Source: a virus. Taken from it: 24,830 nt of DNA. Under the pieces are notes generated by a model, which was not told where the DNA came from, ran no database searches, and worked only from the letters and a program-made list of their open reading frames with translations. The position numbers and the translations under genes are program-made. Positions 7,701 through 15,286 of the stretch are shown one piece after another; within the stretch, counting starts at the first letter, position 1; the number at the start of each line of letters is the position of its first letter. The stretch is from positions 1 through 24,830 of IMG/VR virus record IMGVR_UViG_3300020438_003088, one strand, 5' to 3'.

Positions 7701-8502
7701 AGTACTCTTTTATAATATTAACAGCAGTTCCGTTTGCAATTTCTTCTGGTGTAAATTGCTGATATGCTAATGAACATAACCACTGGTATGGGTCAGTAAA
7801 ATTAGGACTTTCTATTTTACTTAAATCTGTAGATGCAACAGGCCTTGCAAAACTTTTCTCATGACAAAAAACAGGAACTCCGTTGCATATTGATTCTATT
7901 GCACTAATAGAACACGAAGTAACACAGGCCCATGCATCCTCTAGATCTTTTTCTAATGAGACTGTTGCTTCACTAGGTCCGGAGGTTCCTCTACCACGTG
8001 GCTTTACTCTTATTTTAATTGGACGGTCTGTGTGCTTTTTAATTTGTGCTATGGTATCATCTAGCCATGTTGTTTGTTTAAGATACATATGAATACCTGC
8101 AGAACTAGGACATACTAGAATATATTTTCCTGATCTTTTTGGTGGTTTAACTTTAATTTTAAACGAATCAAATCTTGCCGAATCAACACTTGTAAGTAAT
8201 TTTGCATGAATGCTATTTTTACACATACGCCACCAATGATTGTCTGGCTTTAAGTTTTTATTGTCAAATCTTCCAAAATAAGGAGTGTCAGTAAACCAGT
8301 AATTTAGTTTTTTATGTTCTATCTTATGTACCAACTGGAGATTATTATTAACAAATCCCCAAAACATACTGTTATCAAGTGGATCTGTTGCTTTTGAATT
8401 ATCTAATGTTTGGTAAGCAGTAGGCCAAGATTTCATTACACCGCCAAAAACTTCCCAGGCTTTGCTTTCAATATTTTCTAAAGGTGCATAAATTGTTAGC
8501 AT
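7684..8502 (-). CDS. Capsule-type glycosyltransferase-like protein, paralog B
   Basis: A 272-residue paralog and the first gene of the five-gene minus-strand operon. Shared family marks are KHTDRPIKIRVKPRGRG, CSISAIESICNGVPVFCHE, STDLSKIESP and SLAYQQFTPEEIANGTA. The N-terminal half shares with paralog A the pattern YWFTD-x-x-YF and HWWRMCKN. The function inferred is transfer of a sugar from a nucleotide-sugar donor. The ATG at 8502 lies only six bases after a perfect TATAAT on the minus strand, so the message may be leaderless. Confidence 0.65.
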   Translation of the reverse strand: MLTIYAPLENIESKAWEVFGGVMKSWPTAYQTLDNSKATDPLDNSMFWGFVNNNLQLVHKIEHKKLNYWFTDTPYFGRFDNKNLKPDNHWWRMCKNSIHAKLLTSVDSARFDSFKIKVKPPKRSGKYILVCPSSAGIHMYLKQTTWLDDTIAQIKKHTDRPIKIRVKPRGRGTSGPSEATVSLEKDLEDAWACVTSCSISAIESICNGVPVFCHEKSFARPVASTDLSKIESPNFTDPYQWLCSLAYQQFTPEEIANGTAVNIIKEYYDSKS

Positions 8503-8528
8503 AGTTATATTATAATTAAATAATTGTC
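8503..8528. promoter_or_regulatory. Compact divergent promoter with TATAAT on both strands
   Basis: Only 26 bases, all but a few A or T, separate two divergent genes. TATAAT occurs on the plus strand at 8511-8516 and, overlapping it, on the minus strand at 8514-8509. The plus-strand box is 12 bases before ATG 8529. The minus-strand box is six bases before the ATG at 8502. No strong -35 is seen on either strand (minus: TTGCAT with a 17-base gap). The -35 elements would have to lie inside the opposite coding sequence. Confidence 0.45.
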
Positions 8529-9575
8529 ATGATGCAAGTTAAAAATATTCAAAGTATTCAGTATTTCCATGACAAGTTTGATGTTATTGATTATCCCCAA
8601 GAGTATTTAAACTGGAAAACTAACCCAACGTATCTTGCTGAATTTGAAGATTGTATGGTGCATACTTGGCCTTTCTTAATAACCAAAATGGGTGGACTAA
8701 TATCAGAACACGTTTGGCCTTTAACATGGAAACAAAAGAAAAAATTAGGACCTAGATCAGGAATATATCCTATGTGGGGAGAAAATGTTGACATTAATAT
8801 TCCTCCGCCATCGAGAGAATTTACCGATACACAAAAGTATGTTTGGTTGCCTATAGACGTTTCGTCAGGAAACAATCCATGGCATATATGGATCGATGTA
8901 ATTGCAAAAATGCGATTGATTGAAAAGAGATTAAACAAACCATTTAAAGAGTTTGTGTATGTTATGCCTCACAAAAGTGAATATATGGAAAAAGTTATTA
9001 GTGATATTGTGCCAGAAATAAAACTTATAGTAATGCCAAAAAATTCTACATGGAAGTTTAAACACATATACGTACCTACTATGTGTAATCATGACGACGG
9101 TGTTGTACTACCTCAATCTGTTAACTGGCTTCGTTCTAGATTTTTACACAAACACGTAGAAAAACCGTATAGAAAACTTTTTATTGACAGGGGTGTTGGC
9201 TCTAGAAAGTTGGCAAATAAAGATGATGTGTTTGCAATTTTAAAAGGATATGAAGTATTAAGATTAGAAGAAATGCCTATACTAGAACAAATGAAAGCAT
9301 TTGCAGAAGCAACACATATAGTTGCTACGCACGGAGCAGGACTTGTAAATCTTTTATGGTGCTTACCTGAAACTCGAGTTATTGAAATTGTACATAAGCA
9401 CACTGCTAAAAAAGTATATCCAAATCTTTCTCATTTATTAGGATTAAATCACAAAGTTGTAATGGGAGAACCTGTGCCTATTGCAAAAACAACAAAAGAA
9501 AAACAATATAAAAGATTAAATGATTATAATGATATTAAATTAGATTCTAGTATTTTAGCACGGAATCTGGAATAA
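8529..9575 (+). CDS. GT61-like glycosyltransferase (DUF563)
   Basis: A 348-residue protein. The hallmark is EATHIVATHGAGLVNLLW (about residues 260-277), the THGAGL-N motif of family GT61, preceded by KLFIDRGVGSRKLAN and LEEMPILEQMKAF, all typical of this family (xylosyl- and N-acetylglucosaminyltransferases). It should add a sugar to an unknown acceptor. ATG occurs at both 8529 and 8532; the first is used here. It stands alone on the plus strand between minus-strand genes, and its last 52 bases overlap the convergent paralog C gene. Confidence 0.8.
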   Translation: MMQVKNIQSIQYFHDKFDVIDYPQEYLNWKTNPTYLAEFEDCMVHTWPFLITKMGGLISEHVWPLTWKQKKKLGPRSGIYPMWGENVDINIPPPSREFTDTQKYVWLPIDVSSGNNPWHIWIDVIAKMRLIEKRLNKPFKEFVYVMPHKSEYMEKVISDIVPEIKLIVMPKNSTWKFKHIYVPTMCNHDDGVVLPQSVNWLRSRFLHKHVEKPYRKLFIDRGVGSRKLANKDDVFAILKGYEVLRLEEMPILEQMKAFAEATHIVATHGAGLVNLLWCLPETRVIEIVHKHTAKKVYPNLSHLLGLNHKVVMGEPVPIAKTTKEKQYKRLNDYNDIKLDSSILARNLE

Positions 9576-10534
9576 ACTTTTCCAGATCTTATTTCATCAA
9601 TCGACCACATCATATAACCTAAGTCATTTAGCCATTGTGTTCTATCTGGGTATTTTGGATTTTCGATATCTTCTAAATTAGTGTTTGCTACTGGCCAACA
9701 AATTGCAAGATCTGAGGTAACAAAGGTAGGGACTCCACGAATACAAGAGTCGACGCTGGCAGTAGAATTGTGAGTAATAACAGCATGACAATTATTTAAT
9801 GCTTCTTGAAAGTTGAATCTATAGTACTTTTTCTCATCTCCGGAGAAATGTTTTTGTCCAATTATTAATTCGCAATCTGGTGGAAACTCGTTTCTCCGTT
9901 CTTCCATTGATGCAACATTGTTAGGGTGTGGGCGTATTAAAAATTTTCTTTTAGTTAATGGTCTCAATTTTTTGTATACATCATTAAACCATTCTATGGG
10001 ATCCAACTCGTTCATACTCCAGTTGTCTTTTGGTTGTAATACAAATAATATTGGAGCATCTGGATTAGGTTTTTGCCATTCGTAGTTTCCAATATTAAAC
10101 AGTTGTTGCATTTCTTTCCATCTGTCGTCTGGTGAATTATCTGCTAAAAAATTTCCATTACGCATCGGAGTCCAAAGTGCAACTCTATATCTGTGATTTG
10201 GAACACCTGATGTATTACCAAAACTTGAACACAGTCCTCCGTCAAATGTTACTACAACACTACCTTTCTTCTTTGCATTCTCAACAAGCATATACCTTCT
10301 ACCTTTAGTGTGATGTTGTTGTCTATCTCCACCATATCCGAACATAACCCCAATCGGTGCTGTAATATTCATTTCGCCGTCTTGTGTTGGTCCTGTCATA
10401 TGCTCGTTAACAATTTCAACTTTATCGCCGGATGCTCTTACACCTTCTGCAAAATCGTATAATAGTTTGTAAGAATCGCCCCGTCTACGATCTTTTACTG
10501 TTCTTCTAAAAATTTGTACTGTTAGATTTTTCAT
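9524..10534 (-). CDS. Capsule-type glycosyltransferase-like protein, paralog C
   Basis: The longest paralog, 336 residues. Family marks are FLIRPHPNN, VITHNSTASVDSCIRGVPTFV, NTNLEDIENPKYPDRTQW and LGYMMWSIDEIRSGKVYSRF. The RPHP motif is canonical here, as in KpsC/KpsS-like and related GT-B transferases. About 60 extra residues at the N-terminus relative to A and B contain a Gly-rich stretch (GVMFGYGGDRQQHH). The last residues extend past the homologous end of the family and run into the 3' end of the GT61-like gene on the other strand (52-base overlap). It is a monocistronic unit. Confidence 0.65.
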   Translation of the reverse strand: MKNLTVQIFRRTVKDRRRGDSYKLLYDFAEGVRASGDKVEIVNEHMTGPTQDGEMNITAPIGVMFGYGGDRQQHHTKGRRYMLVENAKKKGSVVVTFDGGLCSSFGNTSGVPNHRYRVALWTPMRNGNFLADNSPDDRWKEMQQLFNIGNYEWQKPNPDAPILFVLQPKDNWSMNELDPIEWFNDVYKKLRPLTKRKFLIRPHPNNVASMEERRNEFPPDCELIIGQKHFSGDEKKYYRFNFQEALNNCHAVITHNSTASVDSCIRGVPTFVTSDLAICWPVANTNLEDIENPKYPDRTQWLNDLGYMMWSIDEIRSGKVYSRFRAKILESNLISL

Positions 10535-10568
10535 TAAATATACATATAATTATCAAAGGAAATACGTC
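10535..10568 (+). promoter_or_regulatory. Divergent promoter region with TATAAT and strong ribosome site
   Basis: TATAAT lies at 10545-10550 with a weak -35 (TTAGAT, 10522-10527, 17-base gap). AAAGGA follows, eight bases before ATG 10569, giving the clearest Shine-Dalgarno site in the island. On the minus strand TATATG or TATATT within ten bases of the paralog C start could serve as its -10. The region is only 34 bases long. Confidence 0.4.
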
Positions 10569-11489
10569 ATGAGAACATTAGCGGTTGTAACAACTTTCCC
10601 ACCTAACAGATGGGAGGCTTATGGAAAAAGAATGATTGAAAGTTTTATTGACCATTGGCCTGAGGATGTAAAATTATATGTATACTACGAAAAAGAATTG
10701 CCACCAATCACAAATCCTAAAATTGAATATGTAAATCTAGAAGAAGTAAATCCAGACTTACTAGCATTTAAAGAACGTCACAAAAACGATCCAGTTGCAA
10801 ACGGAGAGTTAGAAGAAATAGAAGGCGGAGTAAGAAGACTTCCAGAAGCAGGAAAAAACGATAAAGGCAAAGGATCCTTTCTATGGGACGCAGTTAGATT
10901 TGCACATAAAACATTTGCAGTTGCTCATGCAATGAAAACAATTGACGTTGATGTTGTGTTATGGTTAGATGCTGATACCTATACATTTAGATCAATTCCA
11001 AAAGATTTTGTTTTAAATTTGTTGCCCGAAGACAAACTTGTAAACTATCTAGGACGTGGAGAAAAATATCCAGAATGCGGATGGGTAACTTACAATAGAA
11101 GACATCCTAAGATTACAGAATTTATAAATGTGTGGGTCGACTTATACAAAAATGACACAATATTTAAACACCTCGAATGGCACGACTCTTATGTTTTTTG
11201 GCAAGTTGTAAAACAAGTTGCACCAACTGACGGGGTCGATATTGGCAAAGGTGCTGGAGCCAAAGGACATCATATTTTTATCAATAGTGTACTCGGAGAC
11301 TATGTTGACCACATGAAGGGTAAAAGAAAAGTTAAAGGAAAAAGTTCAGCAACTGATTTGAGATCTACACGCCAGGAAGACTATTGGAAAACTGTTGAGA
11401 ATTACAATCCATTTGCAAAAAATGGTTTTGATCCTAAACAAGCAGAAGACATAATCAGTAAAGTTGCGAAAGGAACCCAAGGGAATTAA
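10569..11489 (+). CDS. GT-A-fold glycosyltransferase with DAD motif
   Basis: A 306-residue protein. It opens with MRTLAVVTTFPPNRW and YGKRMIESF, and has VVLWLDADTYTF at residues 129-140, whose DAD (134-136) is the metal-binding DxD of GT-A enzymes. Later come EWHDSYVFW and a SVLGDYVDHMKG segment, also seen in this group in marine phages. It should use a nucleotide-sugar donor. Its start has a strong AAAGGA ribosome site. It leads a four-gene plus-strand unit (to 13490); its stop overlaps the next start as TAATG. Confidence 0.75.
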   Translation: MRTLAVVTTFPPNRWEAYGKRMIESFIDHWPEDVKLYVYYEKELPPITNPKIEYVNLEEVNPDLLAFKERHKNDPVANGELEEIEGGVRRLPEAGKNDKGKGSFLWDAVRFAHKTFAVAHAMKTIDVDVVLWLDADTYTFRSIPKDFVLNLLPEDKLVNYLGRGEKYPECGWVTYNRRHPKITEFINVWVDLYKNDTIFKHLEWHDSYVFWQVVKQVAPTDGVDIGKGAGAKGHHIFINSVLGDYVDHMKGKRKVKGKSSATDLRSTRQEDYWKTVENYNPFAKNGFDPKQAEDIISKVAKGTQGN

Positions 11490-12367
11490 TGAGAATTGCA
11501 GTGTACCCAGACAATTCTAGTTTAAACGGTAGGCCTGTTTTTGCGGCACTTATCGAACATTTAAAAGCAAAAGGTGAAAAAGTTTTTATAAATGAAGATA
11601 AAAATTGCGACGTCGCTATCATTTGGTCTGTGCTTTGGCAAGGACGAATGGAAAAGAATAAAAAAATATGGGAACAGTTTAGAGGTACAGGAAGACCTGT
11701 TGTAGTTTTAGAAGTTGGTGGGTTACGAAGAAACTCATCTTTTAAAATGGGTATAAACGGAATCAACAGAGAGGCAGATTTTGCTAATCAAACATACGAT
11801 GACAAACGTTGGCCACTGTTTAATCATCAGTTTAGAGAATGGAAACAAACAGGTAATATAATTGTGATCTGTGGACAACATCACAACAGTCACCAATGGA
11901 GAGAGAATCCAGGCTTAAAATCTTACTTTAAACATTGTATCGAAGAAATACGTAGGTACACAGACAAACCTATCATTATTAGACCACATCCGCGAAATAT
12001 TGTACATAATTTTCCGGAGCACAAATACAAACACGTTAGAGTAAATTTACCTAAAAGAGATTGGGGAACTTACGACGATACCGATTTTAAAAAAATACTA
12101 AATTCAACGTGGGCCGTTGTAAATCATAGTTCTAATCCTGCCATGGAGGCAGTAATACACGGTATACCTGTTTTTGTATCTGAAAAAAGTTTATGTCATG
12201 ATGTTGGTAATACAGACTTATCTGATATCATGCACCCGGCAATGCCGGCTAGACAAAACTGGGCAAATCAGTTAGCATATACAGAATGGTTCACAGAAGA
12301 ATTTAGAGAAGGAAAACCATGGGCAAGAATAAGAGAAAGACTATTAGAAAAGTACATAAAAAAATAA
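11489..12367 (+). CDS. Capsule-type glycosyltransferase-like protein, paralog D
   Basis: A 292-residue paralog. Family marks are RYTDKPIIIRPHPRN, VVNHSSNPAMEAVIHGIPVFV, NTDLSDIMHPAMPARQNW and LAYTEWFTEEFREGKPW. The RPHP motif and length match paralog C better than A or B. The opening MRIAVYPDNSSLNGRPVFAA is followed by a Rossmann-like N-terminal domain. It is the only one of the four paralogs on the plus strand. Its 3' end overlaps the next gene by 49 bases. Confidence 0.65.
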   Translation: MRIAVYPDNSSLNGRPVFAALIEHLKAKGEKVFINEDKNCDVAIIWSVLWQGRMEKNKKIWEQFRGTGRPVVVLEVGGLRRNSSFKMGINGINREADFANQTYDDKRWPLFNHQFREWKQTGNIIVICGQHHNSHQWRENPGLKSYFKHCIEEIRRYTDKPIIIRPHPRNIVHNFPEHKYKHVRVNLPKRDWGTYDDTDFKKILNSTWAVVNHSSNPAMEAVIHGIPVFVSEKSLCHDVGNTDLSDIMHPAMPARQNWANQLAYTEWFTEEFREGKPWARIRERLLEKYIKK

Positions 12368-12747
12368 TAAAACCTATACACGTTAAGATTGATAAATTAA
12401 TCACATTAGCAGAATTAGGTCTAGGAGTAGAGCGACCGTTGAACAAAGAAAAACGAGATTGGATTAACAAACTAACAAAACAATCAGAACCGTTGAATCC
12501 AATATTGGTTGCACCGATCAAGGATACAGGATACTATGTTTTGTGTGATGGGTGGCACAGAGTACAGGCTACTAAAAAAATGAAAGAAGACAGCATTGAT
12601 GCTCTTATTATTCCAATTAAATCTGGATTAGGATTAGCAAAAGTAAATAAAATTTTGAGAGACATTGACCAAGAACAAAAATACGGCCTAGGAGTTAGTG
12701 GGTTAATAAACAACTGGGCATTTGATAAACTAATGGAGATAGAATGA
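12319..12747 (+). CDS. ParB/sulfiredoxin-like domain protein
   Basis: A 142-residue protein with a very basic N-terminus (MGKNKRKTIRKVHKKIIK). A ParB-like domain follows: NPILVAPIKDTGYYVLCDGWHRVQATKK (about residues 60-87), whose DGWHR (77-81) is the ParB box II pattern used for nucleotide (CTP/ATP) binding or phosphotransfer. Stand-alone ParB-like folds occur in phages as nucleases, kinases or regulators. It is odd in a glycan operon, so it may act on a small molecule or a protein serine. GAAGGA precedes ATG 12319, which lies 49 bases inside the previous gene. Its stop overlaps the next start (ATGA). Confidence 0.65.
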   Translation: MGKNKRKTIRKVHKKIIKPIHVKIDKLITLAELGLGVERPLNKEKRDWINKLTKQSEPLNPILVAPIKDTGYYVLCDGWHRVQATKKMKEDSIDALIIPIKSGLGLAKVNKILRDIDQEQKYGLGVSGLINNWAFDKLMEIE

Positions 12748-13490
12748 AACAAGTATTTCATATAGGTAAACGACCGGATCCTGACGAGCCAATAACATGG
12801 ACACCATACGAAGGTGAGGAAATAATTGCACGTATGACAATACGCCAAGGTAAAAAAATTGAAGAGCGTGAATGGGTCGAGGATAGAGTTAAAGCAGTTC
12901 CAAAAGGAAAGGCATACTGTATAGGTAATGGCCCATCAAGAAAAGGCAAACTAGATTTAAATTGGTTGCATAACAACGGACAAACTTACGGTTGTAATGC
13001 ACTGTATAGAGATTTTATTCCAACGTATTTGTTTAGTGTTGATAGATTTATGTCTGAAAAAATTGTTAAAGACAAAGTATATGAGAAAACTACGTGCTAT
13101 GCACCTGCAATAGAGATGGCTAGGTCAAAATATAAATTGAATTTAATTCCTCATAACCCTCATTGGATATCAGGTAACGCCGCTTTCTGGACTGCTACAA
13201 TGCACGGACATAAAGACATATACCTAATAGGATATGACTTTAGAGAATACGGTAAAGGAGAACTTAATAACATATACCAAGACACAGAAAACTACGGTAA
13301 ACGAAACAGCGATACAATTTTTGAACCATGGTTACAGCAATACAAAAGTATTTGCAAAAGAAGAAATGATTGTAACTTTACTATTGTACATGACAATCCA
13401 CCAGATTACATAGGTACAATACCTTTTCCAAATCATAAAATTATGTCTTATGCTAACTTTATCGAGAAAGTTGTAGACCCAAGTAGTTAA
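12744..13490 (+). CDS. MptE-like / GT42-like protein
   Basis: A 248-residue protein with KAYCIGNGPSRKGKLDLNWL near residues 56-75 and SGNAAFWTATMHGHKDIYLIGYDF at about 143-166. The GNGPS loop plus the later SG-x-A and IYLIGxDF pattern is shared by DUF115/MptE-like proteins and by GT42 sialyltransferases such as Cst-II. In a glycan island a nonulosonate (sialic-acid-like) transferase is tempting, but no CMP-sugar synthesis genes are seen, so this stays a suggestion. About 50 N-terminal residues before the fold have no recognised motif. The 3' end overlaps the SprT-like gene by 32 bases. Confidence 0.6.
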   Translation: MKQVFHIGKRPDPDEPITWTPYEGEEIIARMTIRQGKKIEEREWVEDRVKAVPKGKAYCIGNGPSRKGKLDLNWLHNNGQTYGCNALYRDFIPTYLFSVDRFMSEKIVKDKVYEKTTCYAPAIEMARSKYKLNLIPHNPHWISGNAAFWTATMHGHKDIYLIGYDFREYGKGELNNIYQDTENYGKRNSDTIFEPWLQQYKSICKRRNDCNFTIVHDNPPDYIGTIPFPNHKIMSYANFIEKVVDPSS

Positions 13491-13872
13491 GTCTGTTTTT
13501 AAAACTATAAAATAGTTTATTGTGATTACCTGTGTTATTACGTAATTTCATTTGATACAAATGTATCATTTCGTGTACTAACGTTTCTAAAAATATTTTT
13601 TTAGTAGGATATTTAGGTAACATTTCTAAAGTGTAGTGACATGGTTTTGTTTTATAAACTGTATAAACAACCTGCCCAAATGCTCCATTTATTCTTTTAA
13701 TTTTTATATCATCAAACTTTGGTAATTTATTATCAAAAATAGCACTGTTGTAGTGATCGTACCAACTAGTAATACAATGCATATTGGTATTAAACTCTGT
13801 GCTGGCACTAGGTCTCTGTAACACTTTTTCCAAATGTCTTTTAAATTTTAATGTTTTTCTTCTTTTATTCAT
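13459..13872 (-). CDS. SprT-like zinc metalloprotease domain protein
   Basis: A 137-residue protein with LVHEMIHLYQ (HExxH at residues 100-104) and a third ligand candidate His117 (GNHNKLF), as in SprT/Spartan-type proteases. The text MHCITSWYDHYNSAIFDNKLP and FGQVVYTV match the usual SprT N-terminal half. The domain is at full length for small bacterial and phage SprT proteins. Spartan proteases digest DNA-protein crosslinks; a similar role in clearing protein roadblocks during phage replication or recombination would fit its place beside UvsW, but that is inference. It is monocistronic on the minus strand and divergent from the UvsW unit. Confidence 0.78.
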   Translation of the reverse strand: MNKRRKTLKFKRHLEKVLQRPSASTEFNTNMHCITSWYDHYNSAIFDNKLPKFDDIKIKRINGAFGQVVYTVYKTKPCHYTLEMLPKYPTKKIFLETLVHEMIHLYQMKLRNNTGNHNKLFYSFKNRLNYLGLQLSR

Positions 13873-13882
13873 GTTTATACGG

Positions 13883-13910
13883 TTGACCTTTTTACCATGT
13901 GTGTTATACT
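13883..13910 (+). promoter_or_regulatory. Sigma70-like extended -10 promoter for the UvsW gene cluster
   Basis: TTGACC (13883-13888) and TATACT (13905-13910) with a 16-base gap. TG at 13902-13903 places an extended -10 (TGT-TATACT). Expected +1 is about 13917, leaving a leader of about 30 bases with AGGA at 13933-13936 before ATG 13946. It should drive a long plus-strand unit up to about 19.5 kb and looks like a host-polymerase (early) promoter. Confidence 0.6.
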
Positions 13911-13945
13911 CGTGTTAATAACTGTATTTAACAGGATTTACCACT

Positions 13946-15286
13946 ATGTTATCAACTCAGAAAATGCCCCAAACCGTTCAAGAATGCATAGAAATATTAG
14001 CATATAACGAACATTTCTGGGAAGGATTCCATGCTCATGAAAAAGATCGCAAAACAATAGGCTCACTTGCTGACACTCAATATCCATGGACAGAAAAACA
14101 AGCCATGTTAGGTTTGAGGATAATCAAGCGATATAAAACACTATTTGAAAAGTATAAAATTAGCATAGACGACTTATGTAATGACCCTCAATGGAGAGAT
14201 CCTTTTAGAAAAATTGATTATGCCAAAGTTTTAGAAAAATTTACAAACGAAAATAACGAGGATCAGTTAGAAATAAGATTTCCTTATTCAGAAAAAATGA
14301 TTGGATTGATACGTTGCCTTAAGGATAAACGAGGATTACCTGCAGGATATTTTAAGTACGACGGCGAAACAAAGAAATGGACTGCGAAATATTCAGATGT
14401 TGTTGCTTATTACATGACATTGATTGGAACAAGATACGATTTTGAATTTGCAGATAAAACAATGTTTGACGACTTTTATGAGATACGAGAAGAGAAAAGA
14501 AAGTTTAAACACATAAAAGTTAACGTAGGCAAAAAAAATCTTGGAGTAGACAATGCTCCTGAATCTTTAGCAGAATACTGGAAAAGCAATATTGCAACAA
14601 AACCGTTACTGCAACAAGTTGATAGTTTAAAAACATTTGGATTGTCTATTCCGATCGGCACTGATAAAGTAACATCACTTGCTGAAAAAATTGCAGTTAC
14701 TACTACAAAAGAAGTTCATGTAAGTCCAGAAAAATGGAATAAAACTCAAGTACTATCTGCTTGTGAAGAATTAAATTTGTTTCCTATAATTTGTCCAGTA
14801 TCGGATCTTTCTTCTGCAGAAGATATACAAGAAATGACTAATTGGTTTTTTGCATTTGCAGAACGAGAAATTACAGATAAACAAGTTGCTTGGGGTTTTG
14901 ATCTTGCAAAGTATCCTATCTCAGATCCACTAGACGATAATCTCTCTAACGATAACATGGATAGTTTTGATGACCCGTATTCACATCTGTACACAAGAGA
15001 GATGACTAAAACACAAAAGAAAAATGTATATAATGAATTTAAGATATTAAACAAAAAGTCAGAAAAGAATAAGTTTATTGGTAATGATACTAAAATTATT
15101 TTTATTAGAAACAAAATACCCCGAACACTACTAAAGTCTGGAGTAAGGCCTACAACAACTTTAAGTTTTATTAGTAATTCATATGCACCTTATGGAGAAA
15201 CTGTAAGGAAATGGCTTGATAATATTCAAAAAAGATTGTATTATAGTACATATACAAATTATGGAAGTGCTATAGACAAAATATGA
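13946..15286 (+). CDS. Unknown protein with helicase-like features, coupled to UvsW
   Basis: A 446-residue protein I cannot assign. Around residues 110-160 there is LEIRFPYSEKMIGLIRCLK then GYFKYDGETKKWTAKYSD, a pattern seen at the front of HARP-like and other SF2 helicases, where an FPY stretch precedes a K-W substrate strand. Near the C-terminus IIFIRNKIPRTLLKSGVRP also looks helicase-like. No Walker A or DEAD box is present, so it would be inactive as an ATPase. An ATG at 13964 is an alternative start. Its stop overlaps the UvsW start as ATGA, so the two are probably made together and may act together. Confidence 0.7.
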   Translation: MLSTQKMPQTVQECIEILAYNEHFWEGFHAHEKDRKTIGSLADTQYPWTEKQAMLGLRIIKRYKTLFEKYKISIDDLCNDPQWRDPFRKIDYAKVLEKFTNENNEDQLEIRFPYSEKMIGLIRCLKDKRGLPAGYFKYDGETKKWTAKYSDVVAYYMTLIGTRYDFEFADKTMFDDFYEIREEKRKFKHIKVNVGKKNLGVDNAPESLAEYWKSNIATKPLLQQVDSLKTFGLSIPIGTDKVTSLAEKIAVTTTKEVHVSPEKWNKTQVLSACEELNLFPIICPVSDLSSAEDIQEMTNWFFAFAEREITDKQVAWGFDLAKYPISDPLDDNLSNDNMDSFDDPYSHLYTREMTKTQKKNVYNEFKILNKKSEKNKFIGNDTKIIFIRNKIPRTLLKSGVRPTTTLSFISNSYAPYGETVRKWLDNIQKRLYYSTYTNYGSAIDKI

